Positions 9,617-19,609 are shown, counted from the stretch's first letter. The stretch is 36,238 nucleotides of DNA from an uncultured Pseudomonadales bacterium (GCA_938036875.1 CALHVX010000162.1:1-36238); one strand, 5' to 3'. A program made the numbers and translations. Notes: generated by a model not told the origin, from the sequence alone.

Positions 9617-9632
9617 GGCGGGCCTACCCGCC
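9617..9632 (+). other. Hairpin in the parE-parC gap
   Basis: A perfect stem GGCGGG, loop CCTA, CCCGCC. There is no T tract behind it, so strong termination is unlikely. It could attenuate transcription or mark an RNA processing point between the two subunit genes. Confidence 0.4.
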
Positions 9633-9663
9633 AACCTCCTATTAGTTTTGATGACCGAGATTT

Positions 9664-11910
9664 ATGGAACCCGAAAATCCAGATTTTGAAACGCTACCGC
9701 TGCACACCTTTACGGAGCGTGCGTACTTGGACTACTCCATGTACGTCATTAACGACCGCGCGTTGCCGCACATTGGTGATGGCTTAAAGCCGGTACAGCG
9801 CCGCATTATCTATGCGATGAGCGAGCTTGGTTTAAACCATCAAGCCAAGTACACCAAATCGGCTCGTACTGTGGGTGACGTGTTGGGTAAGTTTCACCCC
9901 CATGGTGACAGCGCTTGCTACGAAGCCATGGTGCTGATGGCGCAGCCGTTTTCGTTTCGTTACCCGTTGGTCGATGGCCAAGGTAACTGGGGGGCACCCG
10001 ATGACCCCAAGAGCTTCGCCGCCATGCGTTACACCGAAGCCAAGCTGTCCAAGTACGCGCAGCTGCTGCTGTCAGAGGTGAAGCAAGGCACGGTAGATTT
10101 TGTGCCGAACTTTGATGGCACCATTCAAGAGCCAAAGAACTTACCCGCCCGTGTGCCTTTTGTATTGCTGAACGGTGGTACCGGTATTGCGGTGGGTATG
10201 GCCACCGACGTGCCGCCCCATAACCTCAACGAGGTGGTGAGCGCTTGTGTACATCTGCTCGACAAGCCAAAGGCAGACATCAAAGATGTGATGATGCACA
10301 TCAAAGGGCCCGACTACCCATCGGACGCGGTGATCATTACCCCGCCTGAAGAAATTGAGGCCATGTATGAAGCGGGTCGCGGCAGCATTCGTGCGCGCGC
10401 GGTGTGGGAGCAAGAAGGGCCCGACATCGTGATCACCGCGTTGCCCTATCAAGCCTCCCCAGCCAAAGTGCTGGAGCAGATTGCCGCTCAGATGCAGGGT
10501 AAAACCCTACCGATGCTGGCGGACCTGCGTGATGAGTCCGACCACGAGCACCCCACGCGTCTAGTGTTGGTGCCGCGGAGCAATCGGGTTGATCTCGAGC
10601 GTGTGATGAGCCACCTGTATGCCACAACCGATCTAGAGCGCAGCTACCGGGTCAACATGAACATGATTGGGCTGGACCAGCGGCCCAACGTGAAAAGCTT
10701 GGTGGGCCTGCTGACCGAGTGGTTAGAGTTTCGTACCCAGACCGTCACCCGGCGTTTAGAGTTCCGCTTAAACAAGATCAATGAACGTCTGCACATCTTA
10801 GACGGTTACATCATTGCGTTTTTGAACATCGACGAAGTGATTCGGATTGTTCGTGAAGAGGACAAGCCGAAAGAGGCCTTGATGGCCGCCTTCAAGCTGT
10901 CAGAGCTGCAAGCTAACGCCGTATTGGACTTACGTTTACGGCAATTGGCGCGGCTAGAAGAGTTCAAGCTGCGTGCTGAGCAAGAAGAGCTAGAAACTGA
11001 AAAGTCTGGCATCGAAAAAATCTTGGGCTCCAAAGCGCGCATGAAGACGCTGATCAAAAAAGAGTTGCTGGCGGATGCGGAAGAGTTTGGCGACCCACGT
11101 CGCTCACCCATTCGTGAGGTGGATGCAGCCCAAGCGTTCTCCGACGAAGACCTAATGACCAACGACCCCATTACCGTTGTGCTGTCCAACAAAGGTTGGG
11201 TGCGATCGGCCAAGGGTCACGAGATGAATCCCAGCGACCTCAACTACCGGGGCGGCGATACCTTTGGCGCTGCCGCCCGGGGGCGCACCAACGACCAGCT
11301 AGCTTTTATGGACTCAACCGGGCGGGCCTACTCGGTGGTGCCGCATACCTTGCCCAGCGCGCGAGGTCAGGGTGAACCCTTAACCGGGCGGCTGAAGCCG
11401 CCTGAGGGTGCACGTTTTATCGGCTTGCTAATGGGGCCAAAAGAATCCAAGGCGCTAGTGGCATCCGATGCAGGCTATGGGTTTGTGGTGGCGTTAGAAG
11501 AGCTGCAAAGCAAAAACAAAGCCGGCAAAGCCTGTTTGAGCGTACCCAAAGAAGGCACGGCGTTGCCGCCACTGTTGCTCACCGCGCCGGCTGAAGATCT
11601 ATGGCTGGCGGTGGCCACCAATCTGGGCCGCATGTTGGTGTTCCCGCTGGCCGAGGTGCCCGAGCTTGCGCGCGGCAAAGGCAACAAGCTGCTGAACGTC
11701 CCCAGCCCATTGTACAAAGCGGGAGATGAGCAAGTGGTGGCTACCGCGTTGCTGCAAGAATCCCAAGAGTTGTTGGTCCACGCGGGCCAGCGGCATCTGC
11801 GCTTGAAGTTCAAAGACCTAGATAACTACGTTGGCGAGCGCGCCCGTCGCGGTCGCAAGTTGCCACGTGGGTTCCAAAAAGTGGATGCACTAACCGTCGA
11901 GCCGGTCTAG
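9664..11910 (+). CDS. parC: DNA topoisomerase IV subunit A
   Basis: ParC is the DNA-breaking subunit of topoisomerase IV. The 748-residue protein has the winged-helix catalytic domain with [18 protein letters not shown], the quinolone-resistance region [13 protein letters not shown] and the active-site Tyr123 in [10 protein letters not shown]. Ser83 and Glu87, equivalent to E. coli Ser80 and Glu84, are wild type, so no classical fluoroquinolone-resistance change is visible. A long coiled-coil arm (about 380-490, [12 protein letters not shown] onward) and a C-terminal beta-pinwheel follow. The pinwheel is of the shorter ParC kind and has no clear GyrA box. Start choice: the ATG at 9651 is out of frame, so 9664 is used. 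Confidence 0.97.
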   Translation: MEPENPDFETLPLHTFTERAYLDYSMYVINDRALPHIGDGLKPVQRRIIYAMSELGLNHQAKYTKSARTVGDVLGKFHPHGDSACYEAMVLMAQPFSFRYPLVDGQGNWGAPDDPKSFAAMRYTEAKLSKYAQLLLSEVKQGTVDFVPNFDGTIQEPKNLPARVPFVLLNGGTGIAVGMATDVPPHNLNEVVSACVHLLDKPKADIKDVMMHIKGPDYPSDAVIITPPEEIEAMYEAGRGSIRARAVWEQEGPDIVITALPYQASPAKVLEQIAAQMQGKTLPMLADLRDESDHEHPTRLVLVPRSNRVDLERVMSHLYATTDLERSYRVNMNMIGLDQRPNVKSLVGLLTEWLEFRTQTVTRRLEFRLNKINERLHILDGYIIAFLNIDEVIRIVREEDKPKEALMAAFKLSELQANAVLDLRLRQLARLEEFKLRAEQEELETEKSGIEKILGSKARMKTLIKKELLADAEEFGDPRRSPIREVDAAQAFSDEDLMTNDPITVVLSNKGWVRSAKGHEMNPSDLNYRGGDTFGAAARGRTNDQLAFMDSTGRAYSVVPHTLPSARGQGEPLTGRLKPPEGARFIGLLMGPKESKALVASDAGYGFVVALEELQSKNKAGKACLSVPKEGTALPPLLLTAPAEDLWLAVATNLGRMLVFPLAEVPELARGKGNKLLNVPSPLYKAGDEQVVATALLQESQELLVHAGQRHLRLKFKDLDNYVGERARRGRKLPRGFQKVDALTVEPV

Positions 11911-11929
11911 TTAGAACCGGACTTCTGGG

Positions 11930-13129
11930 CTAGGGCGATAAAGCTGGCTGCGCTTGTGCGGCTAGCGCCTGCATCTGCTTGGTCAGCAAACCTGAGTAGT
12001 GGTCTGCCAAGCCTTGCACTTGATACAGGCAGTCGCCAACCGTATTCAGATCTTCATGCAGTGGATGCTCTGCGGTGCGCAGTTCTAGCCGCTCGGGCCG
12101 CTCGATCTGCGCAAACATAACCTGGGATATCGCCAGCTGGCCGTTGCCGGCAACCGCCGATAGCAGCTGCGCCTCTTGCTCCGCTTCGGCGGCTTGAGCC
12201 GGGCTGTGCTGCACACTCTGCAACTGATGCCCGCCAAACCGATAAGCGCAGACGGGTGGCGCTTGGTCGACGCTTGGGTCTAGCGCGGAATCCTGTGGCG
12301 TCGGTTGCTGCAGGCATTCTGCCCACAACATGCCTGCACAAAGCGCGGCAAAGGCCGCATCGTCCTGCCCGCGATCCGGAAACCGCATGGACACGGCCGC
12401 TTGGTCTAGCTCTTGGGCGGTGCCACCGTACAGGGGCGCAATTTGCTGAGCCCGGGCTAAGGCGATTTGCTGTGCGGCCTTTTGCGCGCTGCTGTCTAAC
12501 CCAAGGCGGTTGAACAGGTTGGCGCTGATGATAAAGGTTTGCTCTGCGCTGTTGGTTTGGGCATCGTCAAACTGAACGTCGACCACTTTGCTGCGAGGAT
12601 TGGCCTGTAGCTGTTGCCACCAATTTCGCAAAGCGACAATGGCAAAGGGGATGAGCAGCGCCCACAACAGGCCAAACAGCCAGTGGCGCCAGCTTGGCGT
12701 GACCGCAAACGCGTTGGCATGGAGCTGCACACGAACATAACCCACCACAATGTTGTCTTGACTAACGCTAGCGCTGGCAAGCTCGCCACTATGATTTGCC
12801 AGTGGCGCTTGCAGCGGGGCGCCGGTTTTGGTGTTGGCGAGTACCCGCTCACCAAGATCCACTATGGTGACCCCAGCTACATGGGGTAGGCTGGCAACTC
12901 GATTGCACAGCAGGCCCAGCTGAATTTGATCCTGGGCAATAAAAGGTTCAAGGCTTAAGGTAGCCAAGTTGTTGGCCAAGGTTTGGCTATAAGCGCTGCG
13001 CGTTTGCTCAGCACCATTGGTAGCGGCGATGAAGGCGAGCGCACCTGCTGCGGTGAGCAAGCTTGCAAGCCAAAGCAGCCAAGCTTGGCGTGGGAGTTTG
13101 ACCTGCTTGGGTTCAACGGTTAGCGTCAA
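11930..13129 (-). CDS. Two-TM membrane protein, AhpA/YtjB-like
   Basis: A 399-residue protein with TM1 at about 16-36 and TM2 at about 148-168, enclosing a periplasmic loop of about 110 residues. A cytoplasmic C-terminal part of about 230 residues is rich in Ala and Gln. The topology, and its head-to-head position with serB, match the AhpA/YtjB (Smp) family recalled from E. coli and Pseudomonas. Sequence similarity to E. coli YtjB cannot be judged here. No catalytic motif is visible. The periplasmic part has a small sensor-like look (VAGVTIVDLGERVLANTKTG, then VVGYVRVQL), reminiscent of periplasmic sensor domains of signalling proteins, but no kinase or cyclase follows. The function is unknown. 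Confidence 0.7.
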   Translation of the reverse strand: MTLTVEPKQVKLPRQAWLLWLASLLTAAGALAFIAATNGAEQTRSAYSQTLANNLATLSLEPFIAQDQIQLGLLCNRVASLPHVAGVTIVDLGERVLANTKTGAPLQAPLANHSGELASASVSQDNIVVGYVRVQLHANAFAVTPSWRHWLFGLLWALLIPFAIVALRNWWQQLQANPRSKVVDVQFDDAQTNSAEQTFIISANLFNRLGLDSSAQKAAQQIALARAQQIAPLYGGTAQELDQAAVSMRFPDRGQDDAAFAALCAGMLWAECLQQPTPQDSALDPSVDQAPPVCAYRFGGHQLQSVQHSPAQAAEAEQEAQLLSAVAGNGQLAISQVMFAQIERPERLELRTAEHPLHEDLNTVGDCLYQVQGLADHYSGLLTKQMQALAAQAQPALSP

Positions 13130-13140
13130 CGAATACTGCT

Positions 13141-13169
13141 CTGAAGTGCACTAAGTTAAGTAGTATAAA
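13141..13169 (+). promoter_or_regulatory. Possible sigma-70 promoter of serB
   Basis: A TATAAA hexamer at 13164-13169 lies 17 bp after a weak -35-like CTGAAG (13141-13146), about 38 bp before the serB start. The -35 match is poor (three of six), so only the -10 is convincing. Confidence 0.35.
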
Positions 13170-13207
13170 CAAGAATAGAAAATACTGATCAAAAGGAGTT
13201 CGGGCTT

Positions 13208-14470
13208 GTGGCCGGCGAGATAGTGTTAGTGAACGTCGCCGACGTGGATAGACCTGGACTGATGGCCATGGTGACATCCACGCTGGCCCAATATCAAGCG
13301 CGAGTATTAGATCTGGGTCAGGCGGTCATCCATGACACCCTGGGCCTGGGCCTATTGGTGCAAGTTGCCAGTGCTCAAGCCGCCACCGAGCTTGAGGCTG
13401 AGCTCAGCGCCACCTTGGCCAAAATTGATCTGCCCGTGCGTTTTACCCGTATCGGTCCTGAGCGTTACAACGAGTGGGTGGCGGGCCAAGGTAAGCCGCG
13501 CTATATCCTCACGCTCATGGCTCGGGGGTTTGATGCTGTCCAACTGGCGGCGGTTTCCAGCATTACCCGAGATGCCGGGCTCAACATCGAGACGGTTCGG
13601 CGCTTAAGTGGCCGCCTGTCGCTTGAGTCTTTGGACATGCTGGCCGATGGCAAAGAAAGCACCTCCATTGAGATGACCCTACGCGGCGTCTTGCCCGATG
13701 GTCAGGCGCATAACGCTAGCGCCTTGAAGAGCCGCTTGCTCGAGGCGGCGGCTAACCTAGATTTTGACTTCAGCGTTCAAGAAGACTCGGTTTATCGGCG
13801 TAACCGACGGTTGGTTGCCTTTGATATGGATTCCACCTTGATCCAGGTTGAGGCCATGGATGAGCTGGCCAAGCGCCACGGGGTCGGGGATCAGGTTGTG
13901 GCCATCACCGCACGCGCTATGGCGGGTGAGTTGGATTTTGATGCCAGCTTTCGGGAGCGCGCTAAGTTGCTGGCGGGTTTACCGGAAACGGAGCTGGCGG
14001 AACTGGCGGCGACAGTGCCGCTAAACGAGGGTGCAGAACGATTGATCCAGGTGCTAACCCACTTTGGCTACCGCATTGCGGTGCTGTCTGGTGGTTTTCA
14101 ATACGTGGGCGAGCGGTTACGCGAACGTTTTGCCATCGACTACCTATATGCCAACAACCTCGAGGTGGTGGATGGGGTGATGACGGGCGAAGTGCTGGGC
14201 TCCATCGTCAACGCTCAGCGTAAGGCGGATCTGCTGCAAGACATTGCAGAGCAAGAGGGGATCAACCTGGCGCAAACCATTGCCATCGGTGATGGTGCTA
14301 ACGATCTGCCGATGTTGAGTGCAGCAGGGTTAGGTGTGGCCTTTCATGCTAAGCCCGTGGTCAAGCAAACGGCCAGCCACGCTATCTCAAACTTTGGCTT
14401 AGATAGTGTGTTGTATCTGATGGGCTTTACGGACCGAGATATTGAGCAAGCGTTAGCGGAAGAGACTTAG
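13208..14470 (+). CDS. serB: Phosphoserine phosphatase with N-terminal ACT domains
   Basis: SerB makes L-serine from O-phosphoserine, the last step of serine synthesis. The 420-residue form is longer than E. coli SerB (322) and resembles the Pseudomonas type with an extended regulatory N-terminus. An ACT-like domain begins at IVLVNVADVDRPGLMAMV and a second ACT-like stretch at RYILTLMARGFDAVQLAAV. The HAD phosphatase follows, with the nucleophile motif AFDMDSTLIQVEAMDELA (Asp206, Asp208), VLSGGFQYVGERL and IGDGANDLPMLSAAGLGVAFHAKP. The start is GTG, with AAAGGAG 9 nt upstream. The gene is divergent from the AhpA-like gene and convergent with fimX. Confidence 0.95.
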   Translation: MAGEIVLVNVADVDRPGLMAMVTSTLAQYQARVLDLGQAVIHDTLGLGLLVQVASAQAATELEAELSATLAKIDLPVRFTRIGPERYNEWVAGQGKPRYILTLMARGFDAVQLAAVSSITRDAGLNIETVRRLSGRLSLESLDMLADGKESTSIEMTLRGVLPDGQAHNASALKSRLLEAAANLDFDFSVQEDSVYRRNRRLVAFDMDSTLIQVEAMDELAKRHGVGDQVVAITARAMAGELDFDASFRERAKLLAGLPETELAELAATVPLNEGAERLIQVLTHFGYRIAVLSGGFQYVGERLRERFAIDYLYANNLEVVDGVMTGEVLGSIVNAQRKADLLQDIAEQEGINLAQTIAIGDGANDLPMLSAAGLGVAFHAKPVVKQTASHAISNFGLDSVLYLMGFTDRDIEQALAEET

Positions 14471-14471
14471 C

Positions 14472-14494
14472 GCAAAGGGTGCCACACCCTTTGC
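14472..14494. terminator. Bidirectional terminator between serB and fimX
   Basis: A perfect 10-bp stem GCAAAGGGTG, loop CCA, CACCCTTTGC lies right after the serB stop and 6 bp from the fimX stop. The following TTGGTGTT is only moderately T-rich. The position between two convergent genes strongly suggests a shared terminator. Confidence 0.75.
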
Positions 14495-14500
14495 TTGGTG

Positions 14501-16621
14501 TTACTCGTCGGTGGTGAAGTCGTAGGCCATCTCAGAGCTTGGTTCTTGCAAGTAGTGGCCTTGGATATAGTTCGCCCCAGCTTGCCACAAGGTCGATAGC
14601 GCATTGGCGCTTTCAACCATAGGTACTACCGTGAGCTTACCCTGGTTCTGCAGCTTCTTGATGGTGGCTTGCAACGCTTTGCGTACCGTATCTTTGTCTT
14701 CCATGCCGTGCACCAAGCTGCCGTCCAACTTTACGATGTCGACGGGTAGCTCAGAAAGCTGCTCAAATGGCTCGTCGATCAAGCCAAAGCGAGACAGCGA
14801 TGTTTGGCAATGTAGTGCTTTCAGGCTTTCGATGAACTCTTTGGTCTGGCGCAGATAAGTACCCGCGTCGTGCTCGGTAACCTGGAAGATAACCGCATCG
14901 CTAGGCAGGCGCGCAGCTTTGATCGCAACTCCCAACCACTTGATGAAGCCTTCTTCAGCAATGCTGTTGCAGGTGATGTTGATCGTTAGACGGGTCGCGT
15001 GACCACGGCTGCGGTGTACCGACAGCTGCTTGATTGATTGCAGGATTACCCAGCGGTCGATCTTGCCCGCCACGCCATTGTCGACCGCCGTCTTTAAGAA
15101 CTGGTGTGGTACCAAGACTTCACCATTGCGGTCTTGCATACGTAGGAACACTTCGTAGTGTTCTTCGCTGTCGCCGCGTAGGCTAATGATTGGCTGGAAC
15201 AACAGTTGGAACTTCTGTTTTTCGATGGCTTCGTTGATGAGCTGCAAAATGCGAGCGGCTTCATCATCAAGCTGTGATTTTTCGGAGCCGGCCGCCATAC
15301 GTGTGCGGTTCTTTTGGGCTTGCTCGTCGCCTTCGCGCATGGTGCTGAGCTGCCAAAAGGCGCCTTCAAGGCAGGCTTCTGGGGTGCCATCGGACTCGAG
15401 CTCAGCGCCACCAAAGCTAACGGTAGGGCGAACGGTTTTCTGGTTTATCTCAAGCAATAGATGTTCAACCGCGGTGCGGAAGGTTTCTATTTTGTCTTTT
15501 ACCTCTTCGCGGCTATCGCCTTGTACGGCAACAGCAAATTCGTCTCGGCTCAGACGCGTAAAGGGTAGGGTTGATGCCGCTTCTTGTAGGGTCAGGGCAA
15601 TGCGGTCATTGATTAGCTCAGCGCCGCGCAAACCGGATTCTTGAAGATGTTTGGTGGGCTCATCAACGCTTGCCACAAAGATGGCGCTACATGTGCGGTC
15701 GTCAAAGTCGTCGTTGAACAGTGTGTCAACCCGAGCCAAGAACTCACCGATGCCGTCTGTTTCAACCGGTGCAAGATCCGCTGCGGATTCTGAGCTGGCT
15801 GCAGCGCTAGCCGCAGGCACCATATCGACCACGGGTCGCAAGGTAAGCTGGATGCAGGATTCACCTTCGTAGTCCGCAGCAGCAAGGGTCATGGAGCCAC
15901 TCACCGTGTCACCATTGTTGTTTTGGCCACCAAAGTCGAAGCTCACCTCGCCGTCGTCGTGGCGAAAGACTTTGAGTGCTTTTTTGAGCTCGACGCAGGT
16001 GTCAGCGTCGAGTATGTCCATGATCGGCAAGCCGAGCATGTCGTCTGCGTCGGCAAAACCGAACAGCTTGAGGTAACCGTCGTTGGCGTAGATGTGCATC
16101 CCTTCATGCACGTAGGCGATAGCAGCGGTGGAGCCTTGCAGCAAAAGTTGGCAACGCTGTTCCGCTTCCGCAAGCGCTTTGTTGAGCACGCTGAACTGGC
16201 TGGTTTTGCAACGGTTGTCCAGCTCGCGCTGGCACACCATCAGCAGGCGCTCGCGTTGGTCAACGGGCACCACGTCGTTTGCGCCAAGCAACATACCTTG
16301 CTCAGCGTTAAGGGGGTCTTCGCTGCTGTTGGTGAGCAACACGATGGGAATATCTGGCGCCATCTTGCGCAGCTCGGGGATCGCTTTTTCTGCGCCTACC
16401 AAACTTGCATTGCACAACAGCAGATCGCTTTTAGCGATGCTGTTAACGGCTAGCGAAATATCATCGATGTATTGCAATCGAGTGGCGATGCCTGCATCGC
16501 GCAAACGTGACTCGATAGCGGTGGCCGCCGATTCGCTTCGATCAGCCACGATGAGTTTCACCGGGCCTTGCTTTGCGATGGGGGCATCTTGCCCTACAGG
16601 GGTATTAAGAGATCCCGACAT
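14501..16621 (-). CDS. fimX: FimX-like c-di-GMP receptor (REC-PAS-GGDEF-EAL, both enzyme domains degenerate)
   Basis: FimX is a c-di-GMP effector that promotes type IV pilus assembly at the cell pole. The 706-residue protein has a REC-like domain (about 21-130) lacking the phospho-acceptor Asp (LLLCNASL at that strand), a PAS domain (about 150-265), a GGDEF-like domain in which the signature reads RLSRDEF (356-362), and an EAL-like domain (about 460-695). There the motif EAL is EVF (490-492), DDFG is replaced by SRFG, and VKLDGS (Lys631) and IQGHYL remain. Loss of the metal-site residues with retention of the fold fits binding without hydrolysis, as established for P. aeruginosa FimX. Its place beside serB is the same as fimX in Pseudomonas (recalled). 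It follows the PilZ-like gene by 23 bp. Confidence 0.87.
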   Translation of the reverse strand: MSGSLNTPVGQDAPIAKQGPVKLIVADRSESAATAIESRLRDAGIATRLQYIDDISLAVNSIAKSDLLLCNASLVGAEKAIPELRKMAPDIPIVLLTNSSEDPLNAEQGMLLGANDVVPVDQRERLLMVCQRELDNRCKTSQFSVLNKALAEAEQRCQLLLQGSTAAIAYVHEGMHIYANDGYLKLFGFADADDMLGLPIMDILDADTCVELKKALKVFRHDDGEVSFDFGGQNNNGDTVSGSMTLAAADYEGESCIQLTLRPVVDMVPAASAAASSESAADLAPVETDGIGEFLARVDTLFNDDFDDRTCSAIFVASVDEPTKHLQESGLRGAELINDRIALTLQEAASTLPFTRLSRDEFAVAVQGDSREEVKDKIETFRTAVEHLLLEINQKTVRPTVSFGGAELESDGTPEACLEGAFWQLSTMREGDEQAQKNRTRMAAGSEKSQLDDEAARILQLINEAIEKQKFQLLFQPIISLRGDSEEHYEVFLRMQDRNGEVLVPHQFLKTAVDNGVAGKIDRWVILQSIKQLSVHRSRGHATRLTINITCNSIAEEGFIKWLGVAIKAARLPSDAVIFQVTEHDAGTYLRQTKEFIESLKALHCQTSLSRFGLIDEPFEQLSELPVDIVKLDGSLVHGMEDKDTVRKALQATIKKLQNQGKLTVVPMVESANALSTLWQAGANYIQGHYLQEPSSEMAYDFTTDE

Positions 16622-16644
16622 ATCCTTTTAGTGCCAACGTGTCC

Positions 16645-18429
16645 TTACTTAGGGTCGTGGGGCTCTTGAACTCCGATCATTTCTGATAAGGATTGGATAT
16701 TGAGGTTGATCTGCGCATTTTCCAAGTAACCATCCAACATACGAAACGTGAACTGGTTAAAACTTTCGGTGCTGAGTACCCGAATACCCAATTGAGCGGT
16801 CGTTTGGACCCCCTGTCGCTGGATATGGATCTTCTGGTCTGTGGCAAATGGCACTCGAGGTGTGATCAGAGTCGCAGGTTGATTGATGGGTTTTAGCTCG
16901 GGTAGCAAGAAGGCTCGAGTGTAGTCGGTGGGGCCGCCTTTCTTTTGGATAACCCGGGTAGCAACCGGAATGGCGCGCGGTGCCAGTAGCTCGATGCCCA
17001 TGGTGGTGCCTTGCTGATCTTGGCGTATCCAGCGCACCACCGCGACACACCAACGTGGGTCGGATGCATCGCGCATGGCGACTATCTCACCGGTTTTTAA
17101 GTTGCTTGGGATGGCGTTGAGCCAACGCACGCAATAGCCACCTGGACTGGTGTCTACCGCTTGGGTGCTATGGATCTGAAACTTGGGCTCCGCATTTTGA
17201 TTCGACCCATCTTTGCCGGTTTTGGATTCATAAAGAATTCGCTCTGGGTCCAAGATGTTGGGGTTGATGGGGATTTTAGAGCCCACGTCGTGTGCGCTTT
17301 CCCAGACATCCGCCCGGTTGCCGTAGCCAATTTCGATGTCGCGATCGCCAAAGGGGTTGATCTCCCGTTTGAGCATGGTATCGCTGCTTTTTACTTGGTC
17401 GGCAAACTCAACGCCGCCAGAGATAAAGTAGTGCGCGGTGCGTAAGCCAACGGCAACCGCAATGGCGCCGGTGGTTTCGAGTCGGCGAAAGCTGCGTTCG
17501 GTGATCGAGCCCCAAGCGCTGACCAAGTGCGATAGCAGCGGCTCGGTGATGTAGTCGGGCACCGGTACTTTGCTATCGATCTCTTTTAGATAGGCCTCAA
17601 GCTCATACACCAAGACGTCGATGCTGACGCCACGGGCTTGCTTGGCTTTCTTCAGCATGTTGCTAAAGACTGGGCCTTGGTCCACCGCCAGGTCGACGCT
17701 GAACAAGCGGTCGCCGCTGGTAGGCGTAATGGCGACCAGTGAGGTCCACTGCTCCAACGCATTAAAAATACGCGTTAAGTTTTCGTAGCGCAGCTGGTTG
17801 GGTTTGCACAAGCTCAGCAGTACCGGCCTTAGGTACGCATCAATGATGCGAGAATTGGTAGCGTTGTGGTTCTCGTTGTCTTCCACTTTGGTGTCTTGCA
17901 GCTTCAGCTGTTCTGCTAAGAAGTAGAGTTGGTTTAGCTCTTGCCACATCTGGTTGGGTGGGGTGACGTAGAGTTGGAAGGTGCGCAGCATGACCCGAGA
18001 CATATCCGACATTGCCCGATGGATGGCTTTGGGCAGCTCACTTTTGCCACCGCGCTTGGACCATTGGGGTAGCGCATCGCGAACCACCGCTTTGTAGCCG
18101 GTGGTTAAGGTTGCTTCCAGATTTTGCGCTGCCTGAGCAATGGAATCGCTGTCGCTGCTGTTGTTTAACGCCGCGCGATCAAGCCGGGTGCTGATGTAGT
18201 GCAGCGGTGGCCGCAGGTGTTCGAGCATGGCAAAACGGTCTGCGGCCGAACACTGCAGGCGGCTGACTTCCGACGTTGCTTGGTCTAATTGCTCTGCTGC
18301 TTGGGCGGTGTTCGCCATAGGTAGCGCGGCAACCCAGTCTGCTACTGCTGCTGCATTGCTGGAGCAAATGGACAGCTCCGGTAGATCAGATTTTGGGACG
18401 CTAATGCGAACGTTTAGATCTTCTTCCAT
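16645..18429 (-). CDS. PilZ-like domain protein upstream of fimX
   Basis: A 594-residue, mainly helical protein with no signal peptide or TM segment. About 425 N-terminal residues have no motif that I recognise. Around residues 428-493 lies a small beta-rich segment with GYCVRWLNAI, LKTGEIVAMRD and AVVRWIR...GIELLAPRAIPVATRV, the look of the PilZ-like beta-barrel found in large c-di-GMP-associated proteins. The classical RxxxR and DxSxxG signatures are not clear, so c-di-GMP binding is uncertain. A second beta-rich piece ends the protein (PFATDQKIHIQRQGVQTTAQLG). It is the first gene of a two-gene unit with fimX, so a role in c-di-GMP or pilus control is a reasonable inference. From memory, Pseudomonas has a similar gene next to fimX. 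Confidence 0.7.
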   Translation of the reverse strand: MEEDLNVRISVPKSDLPELSICSSNAAAVADWVAALPMANTAQAAEQLDQATSEVSRLQCSAADRFAMLEHLRPPLHYISTRLDRAALNNSSDSDSIAQAAQNLEATLTTGYKAVVRDALPQWSKRGGKSELPKAIHRAMSDMSRVMLRTFQLYVTPPNQMWQELNQLYFLAEQLKLQDTKVEDNENHNATNSRIIDAYLRPVLLSLCKPNQLRYENLTRIFNALEQWTSLVAITPTSGDRLFSVDLAVDQGPVFSNMLKKAKQARGVSIDVLVYELEAYLKEIDSKVPVPDYITEPLLSHLVSAWGSITERSFRRLETTGAIAVAVGLRTAHYFISGGVEFADQVKSSDTMLKREINPFGDRDIEIGYGNRADVWESAHDVGSKIPINPNILDPERILYESKTGKDGSNQNAEPKFQIHSTQAVDTSPGGYCVRWLNAIPSNLKTGEIVAMRDASDPRWCVAVVRWIRQDQQGTTMGIELLAPRAIPVATRVIQKKGGPTDYTRAFLLPELKPINQPATLITPRVPFATDQKIHIQRQGVQTTAQLGIRVLSTESFNQFTFRMLDGYLENAQINLNIQSLSEMIGVQEPHDPK

Positions 18430-18575
18430 GGTGGTCTCGGTGAACGTTAGCTCCAGTAAACGTCAGTGGCAGTATAAGCGAAACCGTTCTGAGTTTGGAT
18501 TGTTAAACAGCCCAACTGACATGCTTCCCTGGCGGTGCGCTAGCAAAAGATGACCGCTGTCACAGTTACCTAAGG

Positions 18576-19571
18576 TTAGACCGGGATAGCAGACTTGGCC
18601 TTCTGACCAGGCACTTCGCGCACCAATTTTGGAAGCAAATAGCCGGGCAGTTTGGCCGTGATGGCCTGGTACAGCGCCACCGCTTCGGCTTCGGCCACCA
18701 AGAAGGCGGCGGTGCCTTGCACCGCATCCGTCATATGCAGGTAGTAGGGCAGCACCCCTTGGGCAAACAAAGCCTCGGATAGGTCGACGAGCGCTTGGGC
18801 GTTATTGTTGATCTTGGCCAACAGCACGCTTTGGTTCAGCAGGGTGATGTTAGGTTGCTTGAGGGCAGCCAGCGCGCGTGCCGTGCTTGGGTCTAGCTCG
18901 TTGGCGTGGTTGGCATGGATGACCATCACCACGGGCACCGATAAGTTTGTCAACAAACTAACCAAATTTTCGTTAACCCGCTGGGGCAGTACAACCGGCA
19001 AGCGGCTGTGGAGGCGAAGCCGGGTCACTTGGGGGAGCGCGGCAAATTGCTCTAGCAGTTTGATCAGCGCGGTATCGCTGAGGGTTAGCGGGTCACCGCC
19101 AGACAAGATGACCTCGCGAATGCTGGGGTCTGCGGCCACGTGCTCCAGCAGGCTCTGATAATGCCGAGGCCCGTGCTCTGAGTAAGGGAAATGACGCCGA
19201 AAGCAATAGCGGCAGTGCACGGCGCAAGCACCGGTGCTGATGACTAAGGCGCGCCCATCGTATTTATGCAGCAAGCCGGGGGTGGCGAGCGCGTCCTGCT
19301 CCTGCAACGGGTCTTCCATTAGGCCAGGGGTGAGCGTGCGCTCAGCGAGTAGCGGTAACACCTGCAGGAGCAAAGGGTCCGCTGGATCGCCACAGCGCAT
19401 ACGCGCCACAAAGGGTTCTGGCACCCGCAGCTCGAAGCGGCTGGACCGATCCACGGGCAGTTGCGCCCCTTGCAGCTTGAGCCGCTCCAGCAGTGGGTCC
19501 ACATCTCGGTAGGCTGAGCTTAATAACTTTGGCCATAAGTCGTTCGCGTAGGGTGCAATGGCAGGTATCAT
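18576..19571 (-). CDS. epmB: EF-P beta-lysylation protein, L-lysine 2,3-aminomutase
   Basis: EpmB (YjeK) converts (S)-alpha-lysine to (R)-beta-lysine, the substrate that EpmA attaches to EF-P. The 331-residue radical-SAM enzyme has the iron-sulfur motif CAVHCRYC (Cys116, Cys120, Cys123) followed by FRRHFPYSEHG, and an SGGDPLTLSD SAM-binding segment. The length matches EpmB (about 340) rather than the longer catabolic KamA enzymes with a C-terminal zinc extension. It is divergent from efp with only 38 bp between the starts, so the promoters must be very close or overlap coding sequence. The first ATG is used; no strong Shine-Dalgarno is visible. Confidence 0.95.
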   Translation of the reverse strand: MIPAIAPYANDLWPKLLSSAYRDVDPLLERLKLQGAQLPVDRSSRFELRVPEPFVARMRCGDPADPLLLQVLPLLAERTLTPGLMEDPLQEQDALATPGLLHKYDGRALVISTGACAVHCRYCFRRHFPYSEHGPRHYQSLLEHVAADPSIREVILSGGDPLTLSDTALIKLLEQFAALPQVTRLRLHSRLPVVLPQRVNENLVSLLTNLSVPVVMVIHANHANELDPSTARALAALKQPNITLLNQSVLLAKINNNAQALVDLSEALFAQGVLPYYLHMTDAVQGTAAFLVAEAEAVALYQAITAKLPGYLLPKLVREVPGQKAKSAIPV

Positions 19572-19609
19572 GAGCGTTTTACGAACATATCGAGGTCAGC
19601 GGGTTACGA

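Noticed and set aside
15923-16453. Long open frame on the plus strand opposite fimX
   Set aside because: It is fully antisense to a well-supported multidomain gene, has no motif and no start signal.
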